NCBI RefSeq assembly: GCF_019308355.1
Contig: NZ_JAAGKM010000002.1
Location: 62,001 to 126,000, forward strand
Source of the DNA: Empedobacter falsenii
GTDB lineage: Bacteria; Bacteroidota; Bacteroidia; Flavobacteriales; Weeksellaceae
Direction of reading: 5' to 3'
DNA: 64,000 nt
Made by a program: the position numbers and the translations under genes. A model generated the notes under the pieces. It saw only the letters and a program-made list of their open reading frames with translations. It searched no databases and was not told where the DNA came from. This document shows positions 29,598 to 37,589 of the stretch, piece by piece (the stretch's first letter is position 1; each line of letters starts with the position of its first letter).

Positions 29598-29671
29598 CGA
29601 TCCGGACGGGACTCGAACCCGCGACCACTTGCGTGACAGGCAAGTATTCTAACCAACTGAACTACCGGATC
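29598..29671 (-). tRNA. tRNA-Asp (GTC), copy 3
   Basis: The mature sequence is identical to the neighbouring copies, with anticodon GTC. CCA is not encoded (CAA follows). Confidence 0.96.
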
Positions 29672-29714
29672 AGAAATTATAAAAAATATATTGTGTAAAA
29701 GAACGAACTTTTTG

Positions 29715-29788
29715 CGATCCGGACGGGACTCGAACCCGCGACCACTTGCGTGACAGGCAAGTATTCTAACCAACTGAACTACCGGATC
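29715..29788 (-). tRNA. tRNA-Asp (GTC), copy 4
   Basis: This is the first copy in transcription order and is identical to the others, with anticodon GTC and no encoded CCA. About 45-60 bp of AT-rich spacer separates the copies, consistent with one precursor transcript. Confidence 0.96.
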
Positions 29789-29852
29789 AAAATCTGTATC
29801 GATTTCGGATTGCAAATATAGGCGGTTTTCTGATAAAACCTAAACTTTTTTC

Positions 29853-29885
29853 AAAAAAAATCTCGGAAATTTTGCATCCGAGATT
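29853..29885 (-). terminator. terminator of trxA
   Basis: AATCTCGGA and TCCGAGATT form a hairpin followed on the minus strand by a long T-run, downstream of the thioredoxin stop. Confidence 0.85.
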
Positions 29886-29915
29886 CTTTTATTTCAAAAT
29901 CAGCGATTTAATTTA

Positions 29916-30233
29916 TTATAAAATCGCGTTTAATTTTTCTACTAATTGCTCTTTTGGAACAACTCCAACAACTTTGTCTACTACTTCTCCGTCTTTGAAG
30001 AATAAAATTGTAGGAATGTTGCGAATTCCATATTTTGCTGCAACTTCTTGGTTTGTGTCTACATCAACTTTACCAATAACTGCTTTTCCTTGATATTCTG
30101 TAGCAAGCTCTTCCACAACTGGACCAACCATTCTACAAGGACCACACCAAACAGCCCAAAAATCAACCATTGCTGGTTTTCCTGACTCTATAATATCTGA
30201 TGCAAATGATGCGTCTGTTACTTCTAATGCCAT
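29916..30233 (-). CDS. trxA: thioredoxin
   Basis: This 105-residue cytoplasmic thiol-disulfide reductant has the active site VWCGPCRM (Cys near 31 and 34) inside VDFWAVWCGPC, the cis-proline loop IRNIPTILFF and the C-terminal VGVVPKEQL. It has no signal peptide, and its length and motif order match classical thioredoxin 1. It lies downstream of dnaE on the same strand with about 110 bp between, and a TAnnTTTG element at 30268 suggests its own promoter. Confidence 0.96.
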   Translation of the reverse strand: MALEVTDASFASDIIESGKPAMVDFWAVWCGPCRMVGPVVEELATEYQGKAVIGKVDVDTNQEVAAKYGIRNIPTILFFKDGEVVDKVVGVVPKEQLVEKLNAIL

Positions 30234-30267
30234 AATCTTATATTTTTTTTATCTAATCTTAAGTTTA

Positions 30268-30275
30268 CAAATCTA
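30268..30275 (-). promoter_or_regulatory. -7 promoter element for trxA
   Basis: TAGATTTG on the minus strand fits TAnnTTTG, 34 bases before the trxA start. Confidence 0.45.
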
Positions 30276-30344
30276 CATAAAATTTTATTCTTGAAAAATT
30301 TCGTTCATATTATCTATCAATTATTCAATAGATGAAACGAATAA

Positions 30345-33300
30345 TTAATTCAGTTTGAATGTAATTTCCTGCAATTCATCTAATTCTTTCAACAAATCTC
30401 GACAAATGTTAATTTTGATTTTACTTGCTGGTAAATCTAAATTATTCAAATAATCTTTTGGATCAATTAATTGAATTTTTAATAATTTATCTCCTTGATA
30501 TTTGAACATAATATCTGATAATTTGCTAAATGTTTCTTCCGAAAATTCTGGAACTTCAATCTTCACCGTCATTTTTTCGGCTTGTTTTTCAACAATTTCA
30601 TTCAACAACAAAATATTTGTGATGTTTTTATACACACGACCTTGCGTTACATTTCCTTCTTTGTCTTTGAATTCTTTTTTCGAGATATTCAATTTCAAAT
30701 TCAAGAACATATTTTCCTGCATAAAGTGTCTATATTTCATATAATCGCTACCAAAAACCATGATATCCATCGAATCGGTGTAATCACTAAACGTAAAAAT
30801 ACCAAATTCGTTTCCATTTTTGGCAATTCTATGTTGAATATTTGACATCATTCCACAAATTGAAACTTCTTTGTTGACAAAATTATCTTCATTCGCATTG
30901 ATATCAGAAATACTACAATTTGAAGCCATTTTCAACTCATGTTTGAAATCATCCAAAGGATGCGAAGAAATATAAATTCCAACAACTTCTTTCTCTTTCG
31001 ACAAACGTTGTAACATATTCCATTTCTCACAATCTGGCAACATCGGAACCACATCTTCTACAACAGAATCACCACCAAAATCGCCAAATAAAGAAGTTTG
31101 AGAAGAGTTTTTTTGCTCCTGATAATTTCCTCCATATTTGATTAATTTTTCCAGATTCGTCGTTGTATTATCGATAAAAAAATAACGTCCACGATGAAAT
31201 TCAAACGAATCAAAACCTCCAGCTAAAACTAAGTTTTCGATTGTTTTTTTGTTCACTGTTCGCAATTCGACACGTTTAACAAAGTCGTATATATCTTTGA
31301 ACGGACCATTTGCTTCACGTTCAGAAATTATCGAGTTTACTGCGGCTTGCCCAACACCTTTTACAGCTCCCATTCCAAAACGAATTTCATAATTTTCGTT
31401 TACGTTAAACTTCGTAATCGATTCATTGATATCTGGACCAAGAACCGCCAATCCCATTCGCTTACACTCTTCCATAAAGAAGGTCACTTGCTTGATATCA
31501 TTCATATTATTTGAAAGAACAGCCGCCATATATTCTGCTGGATAATGTGCTTTCAGATAAGCTGTTTGATACGCTACCCATGCATAACACGTCGAGTGCG
31601 ATTTATTGAAGGCATAGGATGCAAAGGCTTCCCAGTCTGTCCAAACTTTTTCTAAAATCTTAGGATCATGCCCTTTTTCTGAAGCTTGCGCAACAAATTT
31701 TGGTTTCATTTTATCCAAGACAGCTTTTTGCTTTTTCCCCATTGCTTTACGCAAAACGTCGGCATCACCTTTCGAGAAACCTGCTAATTTTTGCGAAAGC
31801 AACATTACTTGCTCCTGATAAACCGTAATTCCGTAGGTTTCTGATAAATATTCTTCCATCGCATCCAAATCGTACTGAATTGGTTCTTCACCATTTTTAC
31901 GGCGAACAAACGACGGAATATATTCGATAGGCCCAGGACGATAAAGGGCATTCATGGCAATTAAATCCGCGAAAACTGTCGGACGTAAATCCTTCATGTA
32001 TTTTTGCATTCCGGGTGACTCGTATTGGAAAACCCCAACCGTTTCGCCACGCTGGAAAAGCTCATATGTTTTTTCGTCGTCAATCGGAATTTCATCCGGA
32101 TTGATTTCGATTCCTGTTCTCGCTTTTACTAATTTGATGGTATCTTTAATCAAGGTTAAGGTTTTCAACCCCAAAAAGTCCATCTTCAATAATCCGGCAC
32201 TTTCTGCAACCGAGTTATCAAACTGCGTTACATATAAATCTGAATCTTTAGCTGTTGTTACAGGTACGAAATTCGTAATATCATCTGGCGTAATAATTAC
32301 CCCACACGCGTGAATTCCCGTGTTACGAACAGAACCTTCTAAGATTTTTGCTTGCTGAATAGTTTCCGCAGCTAAATCGTCTCCATTCGATAAACGTTTT
32401 AATTCGCTTACAGCATCAAACTCTTCTGGTTTTAAGGCTCCTTTTAATGCAGCTTCATCTAAATTGAAGATTTTAGATAACTTCATATTCGGAATCAAAC
32501 CTGCAACACGGTTCGCATCAAACAATGGTAAATCCAATACACGCGCCGTATCTTTAATCGAAGATTTCGCCGCCATTGTACCATAAGTGATGATTTGCGC
32601 TACTTGATTTGCTCCATATTTATCAATCACATAATCCATTACCAACGATCGACCTTCGTCATCAAAGTCGATATCGATATCGGGCATAGATACACGATCA
32701 GGATTTAGGAATCGCTCAAAAAGTAAATCGTACTGAATTGGATCTAAATTGGTAATCCATAAACAATAAGCAACTGCTGATCCTGCCGCCGAACCACGAC
32801 CTGGACCAACCGATACGCCCATTTTACGCGCCGCAGCAATAAAATCTTGTACAATCAAGAAATAACCAGGATAACCTGTTTTTTCAATTGTGGCTAATTC
32901 GAAATCCAAACGTTCTTTAATTTCGTCTGTCAATTCTGGATAACGAATTTTTGCACCTTCGTAGGTTAAATGTTTTAAATAAGCATTCTCACCTCTTTTC
33001 CCTCCATCTTCATCATCTTCTGCGTGATGAAATTCTTCGGGAATATCAAATTTTGGAAGTAATACATCTCGATAAAGCGTGTATTCTTCTATTTTATCAA
33101 CAATTTCTTGAATATTAATAATTGCTTCGGGAATGTCTTGAAACAATTGTTTCATTTCTGCTTCCGACTTAAAATAATATTCTTGATTTGGCAAACCAAA
33201 ACGGAATCCACGACCACGACCAATTGGCGTTGATTGTTTTTCTGCATCGCGCACACACAACAAAATATCGTGTGCATTCGAATCGTCTTGATTGATATAA

Positions 33301-34745
33301 TACGTATTATTTGTCGCAACAACTTTTACATTGTGTTTACGCGCAAACGCAAGCAAAGTCTGATTAACACGATCTTCATCTTCTTGTCCGTGGCGCATCA
33401 ATTCGATGTAAAAATCATCACCAAACTGCTCTTTCCACCAAAGTAAAGCTTCTTCGGCTTGCTTTTCACCAAGATTCAAAATTTTGTTTGGAACTTCACC
33501 TTGTAAGTTTCCAGACAAAACAATTAAATCTTCTTTATATTCTTCAATAATCGCTTTATCAATTCGAGGCACGTAGTAAAACCCATCAGTATAAGCCTTC
33601 GATGCCATTTTTGCTAAATGATGATAACCATTTTTGTTCTTTGCAAAAATTACAATTTGATAGCCATTATCCTTTTTTGTTTTGTCTAAATGATTTTCAC
33701 AAACAAAGAATTCGGAACCAATAATAGGTTTTAAGATAACTTCCGTTGGTTCTGCTCCGTCAGCAATTAACTCTTCATTCTTTACTTTTGCAGCTTTATT
33801 ATGATTTTGTACTTCTGCATTAAAATGAAAAGCTCCCATCATATTTCCATGATCGGTAATTGCAACTGCAGTCATTTTATTTTTTGCCGCAGCACTCACC
33901 AAATCGTTTACAGAAATAGTCGATTGAAGAATTGAAAATTGTGTGTGATTATGTAAATGTGCAAATTTTGCTTTCTCGAATTGTGCTAAAACTTCTTCCG
34001 AAATATCAATAACCTCATCTCCTCCATCTTCTTTGGCTTTAATTTTCGCAATTTCTTGTGAAGCTTTTTTAAGATTTACGTGATTTAGTCCAACTGGCTG
34101 AATATTTGTTTCATTAATTGCATTAAATCGAACAAAATATTCATCTTCAACTTCTAACTCGTTTTTTGTAAAAATACCTTTACGAATCAACTCGAAAAAA
34201 CAACGCGTAGTTGCCTCCACATCGGCAGTTGCGTTATGCGCTTCGCCAAACGAAACACCAAAAAGATATTGATGCAATTCCGTTAACGTTGGTAATTTGT
34301 AACGACCTCCACGACCTCCAGGAAGTTTCAATAACTCAGCAGTCACCTCGGTACAGGTATCCAAAACAGGTTTTTCGGCTAAATTATTTTCATAATTCAG
34401 ACGATAAAATTCGGCTCCCATAATGTTAATATCGAAACCTAAATTTTGTCCAACAATAAATTTAGCTTTACCTAAAGCTTCGTTGAATTTATCTAAAACT
34501 TCTTTTAATGGAACACCTTTTTCGGTTGCTAAATCAGTTGAAATTCCGTGAATACGTTCAGAATCATACGGAATATCAAAACCATCTGGACGCACCAAAT
34601 AATCTTGATGTTCAATAATTTGCCCCATTTCATCGTGCAATTGCCAAGCGATTTGTATACAACGCGGCCAGTTGTCGGAGTCAGAAATCGGCGCATTCCA
34701 ATCTTTCGGAAGACCAGTTGTCTCTGTATCGTATATTAAGTACAT
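30345..34745 (-). CDS. dnaE: DNA polymerase III subunit alpha with N-terminal 3'-5' exonuclease domain
   Basis: This 1466-residue replicative polymerase begins with a DnaQ-like exonuclease domain: DTET with Asp6 and Glu8, Asp105 in GFDINIM, and HNATADVEAT with His170 and Asp175. A PHP domain follows from about residue 260 (HLHNHTQFS, ITDHGN), then the polymerase core with VGPGRGSAAGS and the catalytic PDIDIDF (Asp689, Asp691). The tail carries the helix-hairpin-helix and OB-fold parts. Proofreading fused to DnaE is known in Bacteroidetes and explains the length beyond about 1160 residues in E. coli. It is probably monocistronic. Confidence 0.96.
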   Translation of the reverse strand: MYLIYDTETTGLPKDWNAPISDSDNWPRCIQIAWQLHDEMGQIIEHQDYLVRPDGFDIPYDSERIHGISTDLATEKGVPLKEVLDKFNEALGKAKFIVGQNLGFDINIMGAEFYRLNYENNLAEKPVLDTCTEVTAELLKLPGGRGGRYKLPTLTELHQYLFGVSFGEAHNATADVEATTRCFFELIRKGIFTKNELEVEDEYFVRFNAINETNIQPVGLNHVNLKKASQEIAKIKAKEDGGDEVIDISEEVLAQFEKAKFAHLHNHTQFSILQSTISVNDLVSAAAKNKMTAVAITDHGNMMGAFHFNAEVQNHNKAAKVKNEELIADGAEPTEVILKPIIGSEFFVCENHLDKTKKDNGYQIVIFAKNKNGYHHLAKMASKAYTDGFYYVPRIDKAIIEEYKEDLIVLSGNLQGEVPNKILNLGEKQAEEALLWWKEQFGDDFYIELMRHGQEDEDRVNQTLLAFARKHNVKVVATNNTYYINQDDSNAHDILLCVRDAEKQSTPIGRGRGFRFGLPNQEYYFKSEAEMKQLFQDIPEAIINIQEIVDKIEEYTLYRDVLLPKFDIPEEFHHAEDDEDGGKRGENAYLKHLTYEGAKIRYPELTDEIKERLDFELATIEKTGYPGYFLIVQDFIAAARKMGVSVGPGRGSAAGSAVAYCLWITNLDPIQYDLLFERFLNPDRVSMPDIDIDFDDEGRSLVMDYVIDKYGANQVAQIITYGTMAAKSSIKDTARVLDLPLFDANRVAGLIPNMKLSKIFNLDEAALKGALKPEEFDAVSELKRLSNGDDLAAETIQQAKILEGSVRNTGIHACGVIITPDDITNFVPVTTAKDSDLYVTQFDNSVAESAGLLKMDFLGLKTLTLIKDTIKLVKARTGIEINPDEIPIDDEKTYELFQRGETVGVFQYESPGMQKYMKDLRPTVFADLIAMNALYRPGPIEYIPSFVRRKNGEEPIQYDLDAMEEYLSETYGITVYQEQVMLLSQKLAGFSKGDADVLRKAMGKKQKAVLDKMKPKFVAQASEKGHDPKILEKVWTDWEAFASYAFNKSHSTCYAWVAYQTAYLKAHYPAEYMAAVLSNNMNDIKQVTFFMEECKRMGLAVLGPDINESITKFNVNENYEIRFGMGAVKGVGQAAVNSIISEREANGPFKDIYDFVKRVELRTVNKKTIENLVLAGGFDSFEFHRGRYFFIDNTTTNLEKLIKYGGNYQEQKNSSQTSLFGDFGGDSVVEDVVPMLPDCEKWNMLQRLSKEKEVVGIYISSHPLDDFKHELKMASNCSISDINANEDNFVNKEVSICGMMSNIQHRIAKNGNEFGIFTFSDYTDSMDIMVFGSDYMKYRHFMQENMFLNLKLNISKKEFKDKEGNVTQGRVYKNITNILLLNEIVEKQAEKMTVKIEVPEFSEETFSKLSDIMFKYQGDKLLKIQLIDPKDYLNNLDLPASKIKINICRDLLKELDELQEITFKLN

Positions 34746-34847
34746 TGAGTTTTCGTTTGAATCTGTAAATTTACGAAATCTTAGCAGAAGATTTTCTTAA
34801 GATAAGTTAAGAATAATTATCTATTTTAGATGTTCAAATCAACGAAA

Positions 34848-35372
34848 ATGAAAAATATTTTCATCATTAATGGAAGCACAAGCGAAAATTCATCTAATCA
34901 AAAAATCATAGAAAATTTTATTTCTTCTACATCTCAATATTTCAAATGTACTGTTTTTGATGAATTAAAAACTCTTCCTCATTTTGATCCAGAACGTTCT
35001 ATCGAAAATACGCCGCAAGAAATACTTGGTTTTAGAACTGAAATAGAAAAAGCTGATGGAATAATTATTTGTACGCCCGAATATATTTTTAGTATTCCGA
35101 GTGGATTAAAAAATGTATTAGAATGGTGCGTTTCTACAACTATTTTTGATGGAAAACCTTTAGGAATTATCACTGCGTCTGCAAATGGAGAAAAAGGACA
35201 TGAAGAATTGCAATTGATAATGAAAACGTTGATGACAAACTTCAATAATGAAACAACTTTACTCATTCAAGGTGTTAAAGGAAAAGTAAATTCGGAAGGA
35301 AAAATTATTGATAAAGTAACTTTACAACAATTGGAAGAGTTCATCGTAGCTTATAACCAACTATTAACCTAA
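34848..35372 (+). CDS. NADPH-dependent FMN reductase family protein
   Basis: This flavodoxin-fold protein of about 174 residues has the FMN loop INGSTSENSSNQ near the start and the family signature IICTPEYIFSIPSGLKNVLEW in the middle. The family reduces flavins or quinone-like substrates with NAD(P)H in the cytoplasm. The ATG at 34848 (MKNIFIING) is preferred to one six codons earlier because it starts directly on the first beta strand. Two small membrane-protein genes follow at 3 and 0 bp spacing, so the three look like one operon. Confidence 0.85.
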   Translation: MKNIFIINGSTSENSSNQKIIENFISSTSQYFKCTVFDELKTLPHFDPERSIENTPQEILGFRTEIEKADGIIICTPEYIFSIPSGLKNVLEWCVSTTIFDGKPLGIITASANGEKGHEELQLIMKTLMTNFNNETTLLIQGVKGKVNSEGKIIDKVTLQQLEEFIVAYNQLLT

Positions 35373-35375
35373 AAT

Positions 35376-35642
35376 ATGTTTTACGTTTATACTATTGCAA
35401 TACCACTTTTGATTATTTTGACTTTTTATTTCGTTGAACGAAAAATATTCAAAATAAATAACCTTCTCATTTTAGTTTTTTTATTCTGGCTTTACTTGAT
35501 TAGCTTATTTTTTTTACAATATTTTAAAATTTTAAATGATTTTTGGAGTTTATACTCCATTTTACTCTTCTTACTTCCAATCACTATTATTGTATTAATT
35601 ATAAAAATTGTAATGATTATTCTAAATAATTTTAAAAAATAA
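35376..35642 (+). CDS. small hydrophobic membrane protein, unknown
   Basis: This 88-residue protein has three hydrophobic segments (about 1-20, 28-48, 55-82) with a KNFKK end. It starts 3 bases after the flavin-reductase stop and ends exactly where the next start begins. No family is recognised. Its placement suggests co-expression with the DoxX-like gene. Confidence 0.6.
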   Translation: MFYVYTIAIPLLIILTFYFVERKIFKINNLLILVFLFWLYLISLFFLQYFKILNDFWSLYSILLFLLPITIIVLIIKIVMIILNNFKK

Positions 35643-36146
35643 ATGAAACAAAAACTAATCTATATACTTTATTGGTCAGCAATATTTACGGTTTCAATAT
35701 CAATGTTTGTGTATGGAATTGTAAAACCTACTCAATTCACAAATATGGATAACAGCATTAATAATCATCTTTCTGAAGGTCATCGATTGATGTGGAATTT
35801 TTATAGTTTTACCAAAGGGTATCCAATAATCATCGGAATTTTTGAAGTGATTGGTGCAATCACATTACTTTTTAGAAGGACAAGAATTTTTGCATGCTTG
35901 TTATTAACTACAATTTTAATCAATATTATTCTACAAGATTATTTCTATGAAATTGTTGCGCTAAATTCTTCTATTTTTTATCAAGTTTTAGTCTTTGTTA
36001 TCTTAATTATTGACAAAGAAAGAGTGATTGAAATTTTTTCGAAACTATTTGAATTAAAAACTAAACTAAAACCAAACTGGATTCTAATCATTATAAGTTT
36101 TATACTTGCAATTGGCTTTAAATTTATTGAAACAAAAGTTTTATAA
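35643..36146 (+). CDS. DoxX-like integral membrane protein
   Basis: This 167-residue protein has about four to five transmembrane segments. The order of a first helix, a loop with a conserved Lys-Pro, a GYPIIIGIFEVIGAITLLF helix with Gly/Glu, and two more helices resembles the DoxX/DoxD-like family, whose role is often unclear. It begins directly after the stop of the preceding small membrane protein and ends before a shared terminator with the convergent MerR gene. Confidence 0.6.
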   Translation: MKQKLIYILYWSAIFTVSISMFVYGIVKPTQFTNMDNSINNHLSEGHRLMWNFYSFTKGYPIIIGIFEVIGAITLLFRRTRIFACLLLTTILINIILQDYFYEIVALNSSIFYQVLVFVILIIDKERVIEIFSKLFELKTKLKPNWILIIISFILAIGFKFIETKVL

Positions 36147-36150
36147 CCAA

Positions 36151-36182
36151 AAAAGATGAACTTAATTCAGTTCATCTTTTTC
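36151..36182. terminator. bidirectional terminator between convergent genes
   Basis: AAAAAGATGAACT and AGTTCATCTTTTT pair around TAATTC. The stop codon of the minus-strand MerR gene lies inside the loop and stem. Confidence 0.85.
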
Positions 36183-36530
36183 TAAAATTTCTTCCGACTC
36201 AAAACTCATTTTAAGTTTGATGAGTTCATCTTTTATATTTTCTAATCGCTTCACAACATCTATTTCATCTGTTGTTGTCGCAATTCCTTTTTTACCAATC
36301 GCTTGTTTTGCACCTTCTAACGTATAGCCTTTTATTTTTACCAAATAATAGATATTCTTGAAACAATCAATATCATTTTTGGTAAATAATCGATTTCCTT
36401 TTTTGTTCTTTTTGGGTTGAATAATTTCAAATTCTTTCTCCCAAAATCGAATCAACGATGCATTTACATCAAAGGCTTTGGCGACTTCGCCAATCGAGTA
36501 ATATAGTTTATCAGGCAGGTCTACGTTCAT
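36162..36530 (-). CDS. MerR family transcriptional regulator
   Basis: This 122-residue protein has the MerR winged helix-turn-helix: YYSIGEVAKAFDVNASLIRFWEKEF near 9-33, the wing with KKGNRLFTKNDIDCF, and IKGYTLEGAKQAI. The C-terminal part is a short coiled coil for dimerisation and has no Cys pattern for metals, so the effector is unknown. It begins 9 bp after the M23 peptidase stop on the same strand, so the two are probably co-transcribed, which hints at a cell-envelope role. Confidence 0.88.
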   Translation of the reverse strand: MNVDLPDKLYYSIGEVAKAFDVNASLIRFWEKEFEIIQPKKNKKGNRLFTKNDIDCFKNIYYLVKIKGYTLEGAKQAIGKKGIATTTDEIDVVKRLENIKDELIKLKMSFESEEILEKDELN

Positions 36531-36539
36531 TATCAGCGT

Positions 36540-37490
36540 TTAATCCAAAGATAATGACAATTTTTTAGAGTTTTGATAAATTTTAATGAAATCGTCTGGA
36601 TCTACATCATTGTAGAAATACATAATTGGATCTACAGGTTCTCCATTCTTGTGAATTTCGTAATGCAAATGCGCTCCTGTCGACAATCCAGTCGTCCCAA
36701 CATAACCAATTACATCGCCTCTTTTCACTTTTTGTCCACTACGAACTTTCGCACGAGACATGTGAGCATACAAACTTTCGTAACCATTTCCGTGTTTCAA
36801 GACCACCATATTTCCGTAACCCGAATTAAATTCAGAAACTTTTACAGAACCATCTCCAGTTGCATAAATTGGTGTTCCTGTAGAAGCTGCAAAATCTAAA
36901 CCTTTGTGCATTTTATTCACTTTCAAAATTGGGTGAAAACGAGATCCATAACCAGAAGCTAATCTACTTACATATTTATCTGCAACAGGTTTTAGAACTG
37001 GCATTGATGATAAATTGGCATCTTTTACACCAGCAGAACGAAATACTTCGTCCAACGATTTTGATTCAATTTCGATTTTATCAATCAATTTTTCGATATC
37101 TTCTGCTGTATAATTATCAATTTCTTTGTTTACAGAATCGATATTTTCATTGACACGCATATCATAAATTGTACGATAAATATTGCGATCTTTTTCTTCG
37201 ATTTCTGTCAAAGCCTCTTCAACTTCTTTGAATTTTTTATGTAATTGCTGATTTTCATTTTCCATTCTTTCCAACTCAGCCAATAATTTGCTTTTGTCAT
37301 CTTTGAATTTCCCTGCTCTCGATGCGTATTCAGAATCATTAAAATGATAACCAATCATTCCAGCAGATATTGTCGATAGACATAAAAATAGTAATACGTA
37401 TAACGCTGTTTTAGGAGTTTTTTGGACTCTTTTCTTCGCCCAACTCATCAAAAATTTTACAGAATTATACTTATAGTTTTTATTTTCCAT
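36540..37490 (-). CDS. M23 family metallopeptidase, membrane-anchored
   Basis: This 316-residue protein is a likely peptidoglycan DD-endopeptidase. It has a basic N-terminus, one transmembrane helix (about 29-47), a coiled coil (about 60-145), and a C-terminal LytM/M23 domain with MHKGLDF (His195, Asp199), YAHM (His243) and HLHYE (His274, His276), the zinc and catalytic residues, all intact, so it is a true enzyme and not an EnvC-type activator. It is divergent from alaS, with a 99-bp gap, and precedes a MerR gene. Confidence 0.93.
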   Translation of the reverse strand: MENKNYKYNSVKFLMSWAKKRVQKTPKTALYVLLFLCLSTISAGMIGYHFNDSEYASRAGKFKDDKSKLLAELERMENENQQLHKKFKEVEEALTEIEEKDRNIYRTIYDMRVNENIDSVNKEIDNYTAEDIEKLIDKIEIESKSLDEVFRSAGVKDANLSSMPVLKPVADKYVSRLASGYGSRFHPILKVNKMHKGLDFAASTGTPIYATGDGSVKVSEFNSGYGNMVVLKHGNGYESLYAHMSRAKVRSGQKVKRGDVIGYVGTTGLSTGAHLHYEIHKNGEPVDPIMYFYNDVDPDDFIKIYQNSKKLSLSLD

Positions 37491-37509
37491 TACTTAACCA
37501 ACCTTTTAT

Positions 37510-37517
37510 TATCTTTG
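37510..37517 (+). promoter_or_regulatory. -7 promoter element for alaS
   Basis: TATCTTTG fits TAnnTTTG, 72 bases before the alaS ATG, within the divergent gap. Confidence 0.45.
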
Positions 37518-37589
37518 TAAAACGTTTGCAAAGTAACGAATATTGTACGAGTAAACTTGTTAATCAAATGATAAAAATAATTTAATTAA

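Noticed and set aside
29342-29788. Long direct repeats suggesting a mobile element
   Set aside because: The repeated 74-base units fold as tRNA-Asp; no transposase or integrase is present.
29585-29815. Minus-strand ORF with repeated protein segments
   Set aside because: It lies entirely over two tRNA-Asp genes and their spacer; the repetition is tRNA sequence.
30502-34739. Several plus-strand ORFs inside dnaE
   Set aside because: They are opposite-strand shadows without family features; the dnaE frame is continuous and full of known motifs.
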